Positions 8,596 to 17,015 of a stretch of DNA of 64,000 bases are shown here, one piece after another. The stretch is taken from the NCBI RefSeq assembly GCF_003435815.1, contig NZ_QTUV01000003.1, positions 3,297-67,296 on the forward strand, written 5' to 3'. Origin of the DNA: Dorea sp. AM10-31. GTDB lineage: Bacteria; Bacillota; Clostridia; Lachnospirales; Lachnospiraceae. The stretch's first letter is position 1. Each line of letters starts with the position of its first letter. A model generated the notes under the pieces. The model saw only the letters and a program-made list of their open reading frames with translations, was not told the origin of the DNA and ran no database searches. The position numbers and the translations under genes were made by a program.

Positions 8596-9462
8596 ATGGA
8601 TTCTGTTCTTAAGAAAGGATTGTTCTTAGTTACTATAAGTAGCCTTGTGATGGGAATTTCTCCGGAAGTACAGGCTGCGGATACAGATTCTGTTTTACCC
8701 GGTGCAGGGATAGAGGAAGTTTTGAATGATTATGATGCTTCTGATCATAAAGTACAGGTAAAAGAGTATCTGGTTCCAACAGAGAAGGGTGAGTATTCAG
8801 ATATGGCATTTGCGAATGTTCATTCGTTTCTTTATATAAGAAGTGAACCAACAAAGCAAAGTAAGTGGGTCGGCAAGCTTTATCCGGATTATGCAGCGAA
8901 AATAAAAGGTCCGGTAGGAGAGTGGACGAAGATCAAATCTGGTGATGTAACCGGATATGTATATTCACAATATATTACAATAGGAAAAAAAGCCCAAAAA
9001 AAAGCAAAAGAGATGAAAAAATTTCATTATGCGAGATCCAGAAAAGAGGAAGAAGCAATCCTGGCAAAACAGCGGGAAGCAAGCACAGCCGAAACGAACG
9101 GTGCGGACGGTGGCAGAGCAGGCAGTGGACAGGCGGTTGTGGAGTATGCCAGCCGTTTTATCGGAAATCCTTATGTATGGGGTGGTACAAGCCTTACACA
9201 TGGTGCTGACTGTTCGGGGTTTGTACAGTCGGTATATAAGCATTTCGGTATACAGCTTCCAAGAACATCGTCTCAGATGCGCAGTGCGGGAAGAGCCGTC
9301 AGCTACAGCAATGCAAGACCTGGAGATGTTATCTGCTATAATGGACATGTAGGAATTTATAAAGGAAACGGGCAGATTGTAAATGCGATTAACCGGGCGC
9401 GGGGAATCGGAATCTTGTCGGCTACTTATGCTAATATTATAACAGTAAGAAGATTGTTATAA
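8596..9462 (+). CDS. secreted SH3b-NlpC/P60 cell-wall peptidase
   Basis: 288 residues. Signal peptide (1-27, ending VQAA), a bacterial SH3 domain at about 72-130 for wall binding, a charged K/E-rich linker, then an NlpC/P60 domain at about 172-288 with catalytic Cys206 in ADCSGF and His251 in GHVGIY; an Asn in IVNAIN is a candidate third polar residue. The family cleaves gamma-D-Glu-meso-DAP bonds of peptidoglycan stem peptides. AAAGGAGGG gives a strong ribosome site. A monocistronic unit with its own promoter and terminator. Confidence 0.93.
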   Translation: MDSVLKKGLFLVTISSLVMGISPEVQAADTDSVLPGAGIEEVLNDYDASDHKVQVKEYLVPTEKGEYSDMAFANVHSFLYIRSEPTKQSKWVGKLYPDYAAKIKGPVGEWTKIKSGDVTGYVYSQYITIGKKAQKKAKEMKKFHYARSRKEEEAILAKQREASTAETNGADGGRAGSGQAVVEYASRFIGNPYVWGGTSLTHGADCSGFVQSVYKHFGIQLPRTSSQMRSAGRAVSYSNARPGDVICYNGHVGIYKGNGQIVNAINRARGIGILSATYANIITVRRLL

Positions 9463-9486
9463 ATTATGAAAATGTAAGACAATAAA

Positions 9487-9522
9487 GGTGAAAGAAATGA
9501 ATAATTTCTTTCATCTTTTTTT
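9487..9522 (+). terminator. intrinsic terminator after the NlpC/P60 gene
   Basis: GGTGAAAGAAAT pairs with ATTTCTTTCATC across a GAATA loop and is followed by seven T. Confidence 0.88.
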
Positions 9523-9597
9523 GTGCTGTAAAGGAAAAAATCAGAAATAGCAAATTGTACAAAAATGTCATATTTTGAAAAAAGCGACGAAATAAAG

Positions 9598-9686
9598 TTA
9601 TCCAAGTTATCCACATCAAAATATTGAAAAAAGGTGGAAAAATGGTACTTTGTTGCAATTTATCCACATTATCCACATTATTCACA
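9598..9686 (+). other. cluster of five head-to-tail DnaA boxes
   Basis: Group 1: TTATCCAAG (9598-9606) and TTATCCACA (9607-9615). Group 2: TTATCCACA (9660-9668), TTATCCACA (9669-9677) and TTATTCACA (9678-9686). All are in the same orientation and packed at an exact 9-bp period; the groups are 44 bp apart in very AT-rich DNA. Three boxes match the consensus TTATCCACA perfectly. No dnaA, dnaN, rpmH or gidA lies near, so this is more likely a DnaA-titration or regulatory site than oriC. Confidence 0.75.
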
Positions 9687-9782
9687 TCGAAAACGGGGGA
9701 TTATTTTATGTTAAAAAAAGAACGAATGTTTTGTGGAGTTATAATAAAATTCGATTTTTGTCGAAAAAACTCGGCAAAAATG

Positions 9783-9811
9783 TTGACATTTAAGATGTCA
9801 AATATTAATAG
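9783..9811 (+). promoter_or_regulatory. candidate promoter overlapped by an inverted repeat
   Basis: TTGACA at 9783-9788 and a weak TAATAG at 9806-9811 (17-base spacer). The -35 region is part of the perfect inverted repeat TTGACAT-n5-ATGTCAA (9783-9801), which could be a repressor site. It would drive the short ORF at 9853. Confidence 0.5.
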
Positions 9812-9852
9812 TAAATTATAGGAAAATGTTTATACAATTGGAGCGGAAAGAA

Positions 9853-9954
9853 ATGAGAATATCCAGAAGAGGAATTTACACGAGGAATTACACGAGGAAA
9901 TCCCCTGAAAATGTTTACATGATGAAGAAAAACGGATATAATAAATACCACTGA
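9853..9954 (+). CDS. candidate small basic protein (33 residues)
   Basis: Not recognised. ATG with GGAGCGG upstream, open for 33 codons to the TGA at 9952, very rich in Arg, Lys, Tyr and Asn (starts [16 protein letters not shown]). Part of it comes from a direct repeat, GGAATTTACACGA/GGAATTACACGA, at 9869-9896. It has its own promoter-like element, but the promoter of the next gene lies inside its 3' half. It may instead be just leader sequence. Confidence 0.28.
   Translation: MRISRRGIYTRNYTRKSPENVYMMKKNGYNKYH
9914..9942 (+). promoter_or_regulatory. sigma-A promoter of the DUF1858 gene
   Basis: TTTACA at 9914-9919, 17-base spacer, perfect TATAAT at 9937-9942. The predicted start is about 13 bases before the AGGAGG of the next gene. 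Confidence 0.75.
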
Positions 9955-9974
9955 AGAGAAAAGGAGGTGTCATG

Positions 9975-10178
9975 ATGGCACAGGTTTCTAAAGATATGAC
10001 AATCGGTGAAGTTCTTGCTATGAACCCGGAGGTAGCTCCGATCCTTATGGAGATTGGAATGCACTGTCTTGGTTGCCCGGCTTCTCAGGGAGAAAGTCTT
10101 GCTGAGGCTGCTATGGTTCACGGAATCGACAGCGATTTATTAGTAGAAAAGATTAATGCATTTCTGGCTGCACAATAA
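9975..10178 (+). CDS. DUF1858 domain protein (small CxxC putative redox disulfide protein)
   Basis: 67 residues from the second of two adjacent ATGs, which sits 7 bases after AGGAGG; the first ATG at 9972 is too close. The sequence is a single DUF1858 domain: MTIGEVL, then [21 protein letters not shown] with the conserved CxxC, then a C-terminal helix. The family is annotated as hybrid-cluster-protein-associated disulfide redox domain, but no hybrid cluster gene lies nearby, so the role is unproven. Cytoplasmic, own promoter and terminator. Confidence 0.88.
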   Translation: MAQVSKDMTIGEVLAMNPEVAPILMEIGMHCLGCPASQGESLAEAAMVHGIDSDLLVEKINAFLAAQ

Positions 10179-10188
10179 GCCAGAATAT

Positions 10189-10226
10189 AAAAGCAGTTTT
10201 CGATAATTATCGAAAACTGCTTTTTT
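10189..10226. terminator. bidirectional terminator between DUF1858 and mecA
   Basis: AAAAGCAGTTTTCGAT pairs with ATCGAAAACTGCTTTT; the run continues TTTTTT on the plus strand and is AT-rich on the minus strand. It separates two convergent genes. Confidence 0.88.
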
Positions 10227-10272
10227 CATGCTTAAAATTCCATATTCAAACTGTAATCTGTGGGATGTACAA

Positions 10273-11097
10273 TTAAATAGCTGCGAGCAGCTGGATTGCA
10301 TTGTCTGCAACAAGTGCTTCGCAATGTTCTTCGAGAAAAGCAAGGATAACTCCGGATGTCTTCTCGGAAGTACCGTATTCTGTCAGCATATTACAGATAC
10401 GGTTGAAATCATTAGCAGAATGTTCAGACTGGGATAATGCCAGAATATAAAGGTCTTCTGCCTGATCTTTGTATAAGGTGTTGGAACCGGTGTACATCGT
10501 GTTCAAAAGACGAGATGCTAAAAGCACATTGTCCATTGTGGCAAATGAAAACAAGCGAATCTTTGCTACCGGAGAATCTTCAGCAGCTGCATTGCTTTCG
10601 GAGTTCTCGTCAGTGGCAGAAGCTACATTTGCAGAATCTGTTCTGGCAGAAGAATCTGTTGCCTGTGCATCGGACGGAGAATCTGTCTTGTCCCTGCTTT
10701 CGGCTACATCCATCTTCTCTTTTACTTTGCCAAGAAGGTCCAGAAGTGTCTCTGCTCCTTCGAGCTTATTCACTGTTTCGGATTTTTTAGCATCGTTCTC
10801 ACCCGCCGGTGACGGAGAAAACTTAGAAAATCTGGTGTCAAGTTCTTCCGGATCTTCTACTTTAGTAATTATCAGCACGATAGAATCGGAAGAAGCCGGA
10901 ATTGCCTCGATCATAAGAGGAATGTCGTTGGCTTCAAATCCAAATTCAAAGGCTGCCTGTTGCATCATATCATGGAAAAGTGATTTTGCTTTTTCGGTTC
11001 CATAAGCCAGTTCGCTCAATTGAAGCTGGCGTTCGGCCAAGTCAGCACGTGTTAAAGTACAACGTATCTGATTGTCACTTATTTTCTCAATCTTCAT
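10273..11097 (-). CDS. mecA: adaptor protein MecA (ClpC partner)
   Basis: 274 residues. The start MKIEKI at 11097 lies 8 bases after AAGGAAG; codons further upstream are too close to it. The N-terminal domain (MKIEKISDNQIRCTLTRADL) and the C-terminal domain are MecA-like, joined by a long Ser/Asp/Ala-rich linker (about 95-165). MecA delivers substrates to the ClpC unfoldase and in bacilli targets ComK. No com genes other than a comEB-like deaminase are in the window, so a general proteolysis or stress role is likelier here. Confidence 0.88.
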   Translation of the reverse strand: MKIEKISDNQIRCTLTRADLAERQLQLSELAYGTEKAKSLFHDMMQQAAFEFGFEANDIPLMIEAIPASSDSIVLIITKVEDPEELDTRFSKFSPSPAGENDAKKSETVNKLEGAETLLDLLGKVKEKMDVAESRDKTDSPSDAQATDSSARTDSANVASATDENSESNAAAEDSPVAKIRLFSFATMDNVLLASRLLNTMYTGSNTLYKDQAEDLYILALSQSEHSANDFNRICNMLTEYGTSEKTSGVILAFLEEHCEALVADNAIQLLAAI

Positions 11098-11177
11098 ATT
11101 CATCACTTCCTTCTAGTTTAGTATAGCATAGAATTTTTTGTATGTTAAATAAAATAAATATAAAATGAAAAAAGGAC

Positions 11178-11206
11178 TTGCTTTTTAAAAAGCTGTCCGC
11201 TATAAT
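11178..11206 (+). promoter_or_regulatory. sigma-A promoter upstream of the small-ORF region
   Basis: TTGCTT at 11178-11183, 17-base spacer, perfect TATAAT at 11201-11206. Its transcript would cover the strong ribosome site at 11254-11260 and the two following small reading frames. Confidence 0.65.
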
Positions 11207-11262
11207 GACGTTACTAAAAGATAGTTTTCCCGAATAGCTACATTCTTAGAACAAAGGAGGGA

Positions 11263-11579
11263 AATTTTTTTAACATTTCTGATATAGCATCTTTATTTCA
11301 AAACTATCAACAGATCAATAACATTATCGAACGTCGTTTCAGACAGACATTATCACAGAAATTAAGATCAACATCAACCTATTATGTAAATGAATACAAT
11401 GCCTTACTGTCTTTTGGTTTAAGCTGCAGGAGGAGAAAAGTGTATCACAATTACAGCATTTTCTTTTGGAGTCTCTGGTATATGCAGCCGTAGTTATTAT
11501 ATGGGAACGGGCATTGAGAAGGAGGAATCCATGGGAGACCATCAGGAACAGCAGGTTCATAGTCTGTTTTCTGAGTTGA
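11263..11579 (+). pseudogene. frameshifted, start-less small gene remnant
   Basis: Not recognised. After a strong AAGGAGG (11254-11260), a frame opens without a normal start (a run of seven T sits where the start should be). It reads NISDIASLFQNYQQINNI and later YYVNEYNALLSFG up to 11418. From about 11421 the sensible frame shifts by one base to KLQEEKSVSQLQHFLLESL and on to a TGA at 11577. Restoring one T in GGTTTAAG would fuse them. It could be a decayed gene, an assembly error in T runs, or a regulated frameshift. Confidence 0.35.
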
Positions 11580-11779
11580 CAGATTATGAAAAAGAAGGGA
11601 TTCATATATTGCTGAATGGTCTGCCCGCAAGCCCTATGCAAGTCGTGCAGGCGCATATTATGCGGGAAGACTCAGTGTATATGCGAGATTATGTGTTGAA
11701 TGAAAAAGGAGACATCAAGGAGCTGTGTTTTAACAACGTGGATCAACGAATTTCGGAACACGAATACCCCTCAAACTAG
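11531..11779 (+). CDS. small hypothetical protein (82 residues)
   Basis: Not assigned to a family. ATG at 11531 with AAGGAGG 5 bases before. The protein is acidic, soluble, without signal or membrane segment: MGDHQEQQ, then SLFSELTDYEKEGI, SPMQVVQAH and an HIMREDSVYMRDYV stretch. Its strong ribosome site and non-random composition support a real gene. It overlaps the end of the frameshifted remnant and is probably transcribed with it. A start at 11501 lacks a ribosome site. Confidence 0.6.
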   Translation: MGDHQEQQVHSLFSELTDYEKEGIHILLNGLPASPMQVVQAHIMREDSVYMRDYVLNEKGDIKELCFNNVDQRISEHEYPSN

Positions 11780-11847
11780 ATTTTGTCAAATAAATAATGA
11801 CGGGGCACATCTGTTTTGCTATAATAAGGTCTGACAGGAGGTACAGC

Positions 11848-13800
11848 ATGGAAGAAAAAGATATGCAGCCGATGCAGCCGGAAGGCAGCTCACTGACAGG
11901 CAGACGAATCAAGGATGGTGCCAGAACGCCAGTTGCGGGCAGAAGAAGTAGCGCTTCAGAAGAACCAGGGATTTCCGGCAGAACAGGAAATTCCGGAAGA
12001 TCAAGGATTTCCGGAAACAGAAGACTGGTAAGAAGAAAACCGCAATCCAGACGGAGAAGACAGCGGAATCTTATCATTAAGATGAGTGTCGTCCTGATAT
12101 TACTGATCGTAGCCGTTGTAGGGACATTTTTGTGGAAAAAATACAGCCCTTCCAAGGAGAAAGCTGATCTGAATAAATATTATGGAATAGAAAAGAAAGG
12201 CCAGGTGGCGATCACAGTAAATAATAAGGTCGTGGATCCGCATGGTATGATATTCGATGGAAAGCTCTATGTGCAGTATGATGTGATCAGGGATTATGTA
12301 AACAGCAGATTTTACTGGGATCCGAATGAGAATATTTTATTGTATACACTGCCGAAGGACATGGTATCAGTTGAGGTCGGAAGCAAAGACTATATGGTGT
12401 CCAAGGAACGTAAGAGCGAGAAATATGTCATTGTTAAGACAGAAGGAAATACAGCTTATATTGCGCTTGATTTTGTTCAGCAATATACAAACATTGAGTA
12501 TGAGGTATATGACAACCCGAGCCGTGTAATGATCGTCAGCGACTGGGGCAAGAAGAAAGTTGCCGAGGTTAAGAAGGATACTCAGGTTCGTTACCGCGGT
12601 GGTGTGAAGAGTCCGATCCTTTCAGATGTCAGCAAAGATGATACAGTTACGATTATTGAAAACGAAGGATCATGGGAGAAAGTCCGCACAAAAGACGGAT
12701 TTATCGGCTATGTGAAAGACAGTGCACTCAGGACACCGGAGACCAAGAATGTAACCAGAAAATTTAACGAACAAAAATTTACCAGTATCAAGAAAGATTA
12801 TAAGATTAACCTGGCATGGCACAATGTAACCAATAGTTCCGCTAATAACGGAGTGCTTGAAAAGATAGCAAAAAGTAAAGGGCTTACAACACTTGCGCCG
12901 ACCTGGTATCATGTAGCAGATACGGAAGGTAATATAAAGTCAATCTCGTCGACAGATTATGTGAACTATGCACATAAAGCGAATATTGAAGTGTGGGCGA
13001 CCGTCAGAGATTTTGACGGAGGAATCAATTCGCAGAAAGAATCTTATGAATTATTAAGCCATACTTCACGGAGAGAGAAGCTGATCAATCAACTGGTTGC
13101 AGCGGCATTGCAGACCGGAATTGACGGAATTAATGTTGACTTTGAAAAGATATCAAAAGAATGTGGTGAACATTATATTCAGTTTATCCGCGAATTATCT
13201 GTAAGATGCAGACAGAATGGTCTGGTATTATCCGTGGATAATTATGTTCCGAAGGGCTATAACATGCAGTATAACCGTAAAGAGCAGGGAATCGTAGCAG
13301 ATTATGTTATCATTATGGGTTATGACGAACATTTTGCAGGATCACCGGAAGCCGGTTCTGTTTCTTCTTATAATTATGTAAAAGAGGGAATCTCTGAGAC
13401 GTTAAAAGAAGTTCCGGCAAATAAAGTGATCAGCGGAATTCCATTTTTCACGCGTCTGTGGGAAGTAAGAGCGAAAACGGAAGATGAACTTGCACAAGAT
13501 GCAGGTACAGCGAACGAAGAGTATACCAACAAAGTAACAAGTAAGGCACTTGGTATGGACAGTGCACAGGCTGTAGTCAAAGAAGCCGGTGTCAAGACGA
13601 CATGGGATGATGAGACGAAGCAGAATTTCGCAAGCTGGACTTCCGGAGATACGACTTACAGCATCTGGCTGGAAGATGAGAAGTCTATGGAGTACAAGCT
13701 TCAGCTCATGAAGAAGAATAAGCTTGCAGGTACAGCTGAATGGGCACTCGGACAGGAAAATTCAGATATCTGGCAACTGATCCAGAAGTATGTAAATTAA
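11848..13800 (+). CDS. membrane-anchored GH18 glycosidase with SH3 domain
   Basis: 650 residues from the ATG preceded by AGGAGGT. Arg-rich cytoplasmic tail (1-73, with Gly/Ser/Arg repeats), one membrane helix (about 74-96), a stalk domain like the copper amine oxidase N-domain (about 110-220), an SH3b domain (about 240-300), and a GH18 barrel (about 315-650) with the catalytic DGINVDFE motif (Glu433). Related clostridial and bacillar proteins (YaaH/YdhD type) act on spore or cell-wall glycan; chitinase activity is less likely. It is followed by cwlD, which supports peptidoglycan work. Confidence 0.87.
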   Translation: MEEKDMQPMQPEGSSLTGRRIKDGARTPVAGRRSSASEEPGISGRTGNSGRSRISGNRRLVRRKPQSRRRRQRNLIIKMSVVLILLIVAVVGTFLWKKYSPSKEKADLNKYYGIEKKGQVAITVNNKVVDPHGMIFDGKLYVQYDVIRDYVNSRFYWDPNENILLYTLPKDMVSVEVGSKDYMVSKERKSEKYVIVKTEGNTAYIALDFVQQYTNIEYEVYDNPSRVMIVSDWGKKKVAEVKKDTQVRYRGGVKSPILSDVSKDDTVTIIENEGSWEKVRTKDGFIGYVKDSALRTPETKNVTRKFNEQKFTSIKKDYKINLAWHNVTNSSANNGVLEKIAKSKGLTTLAPTWYHVADTEGNIKSISSTDYVNYAHKANIEVWATVRDFDGGINSQKESYELLSHTSRREKLINQLVAAALQTGIDGINVDFEKISKECGEHYIQFIRELSVRCRQNGLVLSVDNYVPKGYNMQYNRKEQGIVADYVIIMGYDEHFAGSPEAGSVSSYNYVKEGISETLKEVPANKVISGIPFFTRLWEVRAKTEDELAQDAGTANEEYTNKVTSKALGMDSAQAVVKEAGVKTTWDDETKQNFASWTSGDTTYSIWLEDEKSMEYKLQLMKKNKLAGTAEWALGQENSDIWQLIQKYVN

Positions 13801-13822
13801 ATATTGAGAGAATAAACATATA

Positions 13823-13880
13823 AAATGCCTCCGGCAGACATATATTATGAAGAATAAAGTCTGGCTGGAGGTATTTTTTT
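13823..13880 (+). terminator. terminator after GH18 gene, overlapping the cwlD ribosome site
   Basis: AAATGCCTCCGGCAGAC pairs with GTCTGGCTGGAGGTATTT and is followed by seven T. The 3' arm contains GGAGGT (13867-13872), 6 bases before the TTG start of cwlD. The hairpin can therefore both end the GH18 transcript and hide the cwlD ribosome site. Confidence 0.75.
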
Positions 13881-14619
13881 GCATTTTCCAAATATCCGAA
13901 AGAACCGGCATATGACGGATGCGACAGGGAAGAAAATAGAATTTATACTGATTCTTCTGGCGCTTATGGTACTTGTACTGCTTAGTAAAAAATTGGAAAA
14001 ATATGCATCAGGAGAGATTGTAAAACTGGCAGAAAAAGAGAAAAAATCGCAGGTGATTGTGCTGGATGCCGGGCATGGCGGAAGTGATCCGGGAAAGATC
14101 GGAGTACATGAAGAAAAAGAGAAAGAGATTAATCTGGAGATTGCTTTAAAAGTAGAGAAAATGCTGAAAAAGAAGAAAATAAAAGTAATCATGACAAGAA
14201 CAGATGATCAGATGTTGGATGATCAATCGGATGCAGGACAAAAAGTCCGGGATCTGCGGGAACGGGTAAGAAAAATCAACGGGGAAAAGCCGGTATTTGC
14301 GGTTAGTATTCACCAGAACAGTTACCCGGACGCCGGAATCCATGGGGCGCAGGTGTTTTATTACCGCCATTCGGCAGAGAGTGAACAGGCTGCAAAGACA
14401 ATGCAGGAAGCATTGCGGGCAGCAGATATCGGAAATACAAGACAGGCGAAAGCAAACGATACTTATTATCTGCTGAAACGGACGGAGGTGCCGATAATTA
14501 TTGTAGAATGTGGCTTTTTAAGTAACCCGGAAGAAGCAAAAAAACTGACAACTCCGGAATATCAGGACGATGTTGCGAAAGCAATTGTAAATGGAATCGT
14601 AACTTGTATGGAGAAATAG
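13879..14619 (+). CDS. cwlD: N-acetylmuramoyl-L-alanine amidase, CwlD type
   Basis: 246 residues from the TTG at 13879, favoured by GGAGGT at a 6-base spacing; an ATG at 13912 has no ribosome site. One membrane anchor (about 21-37), then an Amidase_3 domain with the zinc-ligand motif VLDAGHGG (His66), SIHQN with the second histidine, and the catalytic Glu in VECGFLSN. CwlD in spore formers removes stem peptides to make muramic-delta-lactam in the cortex. General cell-wall amidase activity cannot be excluded. Confidence 0.88.
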   Translation: MHFPNIRKNRHMTDATGKKIEFILILLALMVLVLLSKKLEKYASGEIVKLAEKEKKSQVIVLDAGHGGSDPGKIGVHEEKEKEINLEIALKVEKMLKKKKIKVIMTRTDDQMLDDQSDAGQKVRDLRERVRKINGEKPVFAVSIHQNSYPDAGIHGAQVFYYRHSAESEQAAKTMQEALRAADIGNTRQAKANDTYYLLKRTEVPIIIVECGFLSNPEEAKKLTTPEYQDDVAKAIVNGIVTCMEK

Positions 14620-14630
14620 AGTGTAGTATA

Positions 14631-15683
14631 ATGAGACACATGGAAACGATTATAAAAAGAGTAAAAAAAGGACAATTGGATAAAGATAGTATTGAGATGG
14701 CAGGAGCCATTTTAAAAAAAGGCGGACTTGTCGCATTCCCAACAGAGACAGTATACGGACTGGGTGCAGATGCGTTGAATGAGAAGGCAGCAGAGAAGAT
14801 TTATGCTGCAAAAGGAAGACCTTCCGATAATCCACTGATTGTACACATTACGAATCTTGGTGCATTGGAAAAAATTACAAAAAATGTTCCGGAGGAGACG
14901 AAAAAAATCGCAGATGCATACTGGCCGGGACCGCTGACGATGATTTTTGAGAAGAGCGAAGCAGTTCCGTATGGAACGACAGGCGGGCTGGATACTGTAG
15001 CTGTGCGTATGCCGAGTGATGAAGTAGCGCGTGCGCTGATTGATGTGGGCGGTGGATATATTGCAGCACCGAGTGCGAATACATCAGGCAGACCAAGCCC
15101 GACAATGGCAGAGCATGTAGAAGAGGATCTGACCGGAAGAATTGATATGATACTGGATGGAGGACCGGTCTCTATCGGACTGGAATCGACAATTCTGGAT
15201 ATGACGGTTACACCGCCAATGATCTTAAGACCGGGTGCGATTACAAAGGAGATGCTGGAAGCATGTATTGGCGAGGTGACAGTTGATAAGGCGGTCATTA
15301 AGCCGAACCAACGGCCGAAAGCACCGGGTATGAAGTACCGGCATTATGCGCCGAAAGCAGACTTAAGCATTGTAGAAGGTGAGATGTCAAAGGTTATTTC
15401 AAAGATCAATGAACTGGCAGCAGAGCAGGTGAAAGCCGGACATAAAGTTGGTATCATTGGAACCAAAGAGAGTGTAGCTAATTATATCTGTGGAGATGTG
15501 AAGTCTATCGGAACCAGGGAAGACGAGTCTACGATAGCCGTTCATTTATTTGCCATTCTGCGGGAATTTGATGCTGATCAGGTCGATTATATTTACAGCG
15601 AATCTTTTGATACCGAAGGAATCGGAAGCGCGATTATGAACCGTTTGTTAAAAGCGGCAGGACATCATGTCATAACGGTTTAA
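14631..15683 (+). CDS. threonylcarbamoyl-AMP synthase (Sua5/TsaC)
   Basis: 350 residues from the ATG at 14631 (METII at 14640 is an alternative; no clear ribosome site for either, so coupling to cwlD 11 bases upstream is possible). An N-terminal YrdC domain (about 10-205) has KGRPSDNP and the conserved substrate pocket; a C-terminal Sua5 domain begins near APGMKYRHYAP. It makes threonylcarbamoyl-AMP from Thr, bicarbonate and ATP for the t6A37 modification of ANN-decoding tRNAs. Two domains make it Sua5-type rather than the short TsaC type. Confidence 0.93.
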   Translation: MRHMETIIKRVKKGQLDKDSIEMAGAILKKGGLVAFPTETVYGLGADALNEKAAEKIYAAKGRPSDNPLIVHITNLGALEKITKNVPEETKKIADAYWPGPLTMIFEKSEAVPYGTTGGLDTVAVRMPSDEVARALIDVGGGYIAAPSANTSGRPSPTMAEHVEEDLTGRIDMILDGGPVSIGLESTILDMTVTPPMILRPGAITKEMLEACIGEVTVDKAVIKPNQRPKAPGMKYRHYAPKADLSIVEGEMSKVISKINELAAEQVKAGHKVGIIGTKESVANYICGDVKSIGTREDESTIAVHLFAILREFDADQVDYIYSESFDTEGIGSAIMNRLLKAAGHHVITV

Positions 15684-15746
15684 ACAAATCAATATTATAA
15701 ATTGATATTTTAAAATCAGAACAAGTGTCAAATGAGGAGGAAAAAC

Positions 15747-16376
15747 ATGTCTAAAGTACAGGTTATGGATCACCCATTGATCCAGCACAAAATCAATTGC
15801 ATCCGCAAAGAGGATGTAGGAACAAAGGAATTTCGTCAGATCGTCAGTGAGATTGCTGCATTAATGTGTTTTGAAGCAACAAGAGATCTGAAGCTTCAGG
15901 ATGTAAAAATCAAGACACCGATCTGTGAGATGGTGGGTAAAGAATTAAGTGGAAAGAAACTGGCAGTTGTTCCGATTTTAAGAGCCGGTCTTGGTATGGT
16001 TGATGGAATGTTAAGCATGATCCCGACTGCAAAGGTTGGACATATTGGTCTGTACCGTGATCCGGATACTTATGAACCGGTTGAATATTATTGCAAATTA
16101 CCTGCAGACTGCGATGAGAGAGAAGTATTTGTCGTAGATCCGATGCTTGCTACAGGCGGTTCCAGCGTGGCTGCTATCCAGATGCTGAAAGACAAAGGCG
16201 TAAAACATATCCGTTTTATGTGCATTATTGCAGCACCGGAAGGTGTAGAACGTATGCAGAAAGAGCATCCGGATGTAGATGTTTATATTGGTGCACTGGA
16301 TGAGCGTCTGAATGAACATAAATACATTGTTCCGGGACTTGGCGATGCAGGAGACCGTATTTTCGGAACAAAATAA
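15747..16376 (+). CDS. upp: uracil phosphoribosyltransferase
   Basis: 209 residues, the standard Upp length, from the ATG preceded by GAGGAGG. The PRPP-binding motif [12 protein letters not shown], the N-terminal [15 protein letters not shown] and the C-terminal [13 protein letters not shown] are all conserved. It converts uracil and PRPP to UMP in pyrimidine salvage. The next gene, a dCMP deaminase, lies 17 bases downstream, giving a small pyrimidine unit. Confidence 0.97.
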   Translation: MSKVQVMDHPLIQHKINCIRKEDVGTKEFRQIVSEIAALMCFEATRDLKLQDVKIKTPICEMVGKELSGKKLAVVPILRAGLGMVDGMLSMIPTAKVGHIGLYRDPDTYEPVEYYCKLPADCDEREVFVVDPMLATGGSSVAAIQMLKDKGVKHIRFMCIIAAPEGVERMQKEHPDVDVYIGALDERLNEHKYIVPGLGDAGDRIFGTK

Positions 16377-16393
16377 TTGTTGGAGGATGGCAG

Positions 16394-16882
16394 ATGGGAA
16401 GCAAAAGAGAAGATTATATCAGCTGGGATGAATATTTTATGGGGGTTGCGCTTCTGTCTGGAAGACGCTCCAAAGATCCCAATACACAGGTGGGATGTTG
16501 TATTGTAAGTCAGGATAACAAGATTTTATCTATGGGATATAATGGACTTCCTACCGGCTGTTCAGATGATGAATTTCCATGGGTAAGAGAAGGCGACGAT
16601 CCGCTGGAGACCAAGTATGTTTATACGGTTCACAGTGAATTGAATGCGATACTCAATTACCGTGGCGGAAGTCTGGAAGGCGCAAAATTATATGTATCTT
16701 TATTCCCGTGCAATGAATGTGCAAAAGCGATCATTCAGGCGGGGATCAAAGAAGTGATTTACGACAGCAACAAGTACAAGGGAACGCCGTCCGTGTGCGC
16801 ATCTATGCGGATGTTTGATGCAGCGGGAGTCCGTTATCATCAATATCACCGGACGAACCGTGAGGTGCGGCTGGAGCTTTAA
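16394..16882 (+). CDS. dCMP/cytidine deaminase family protein (ComEB-like)
   Basis: 162 residues with the zinc deaminase signature: HSELNAIL (His and catalytic Glu) and PCNECAK (two Cys ligands). An N-terminal zinc-binding-like stretch, GCCIVSQDNKILSMGYNG, is typical of dCMP deaminases. It deaminates dCMP to dUMP to feed dTTP synthesis. GGAGGATGGCAG precedes the ATG. Co-transcription with upp fits pyrimidine metabolism. Confidence 0.92.
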   Translation: MGSKREDYISWDEYFMGVALLSGRRSKDPNTQVGCCIVSQDNKILSMGYNGLPTGCSDDEFPWVREGDDPLETKYVYTVHSELNAILNYRGGSLEGAKLYVSLFPCNECAKAIIQAGIKEVIYDSNKYKGTPSVCASMRMFDAAGVRYHQYHRTNREVRLEL

Positions 16883-17015
16883 AGCATAGGATGACAGAAT
16901 TGTGAGAATACGAAACAATTCGTAGGGCATCTTTTAAGAATAAAACTTAAAAAAGGACGATATACTGGAAGAAGAACAACCTTAATATCATAAAATGAGA
17001 AAGAAGGAATTACAT

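Noticed and set aside
9598..9686. Chromosomal origin oriC
   Set aside because: No dnaA, dnaN, recF, rpmH or gidA nearby and flanking genes are unrelated; without GC skew this cannot be claimed.
14801..15298. 165-residue minus-strand ORF inside the sua5 gene
   Set aside because: Shadow of a strongly conserved gene in the other strand; no ribosome site.
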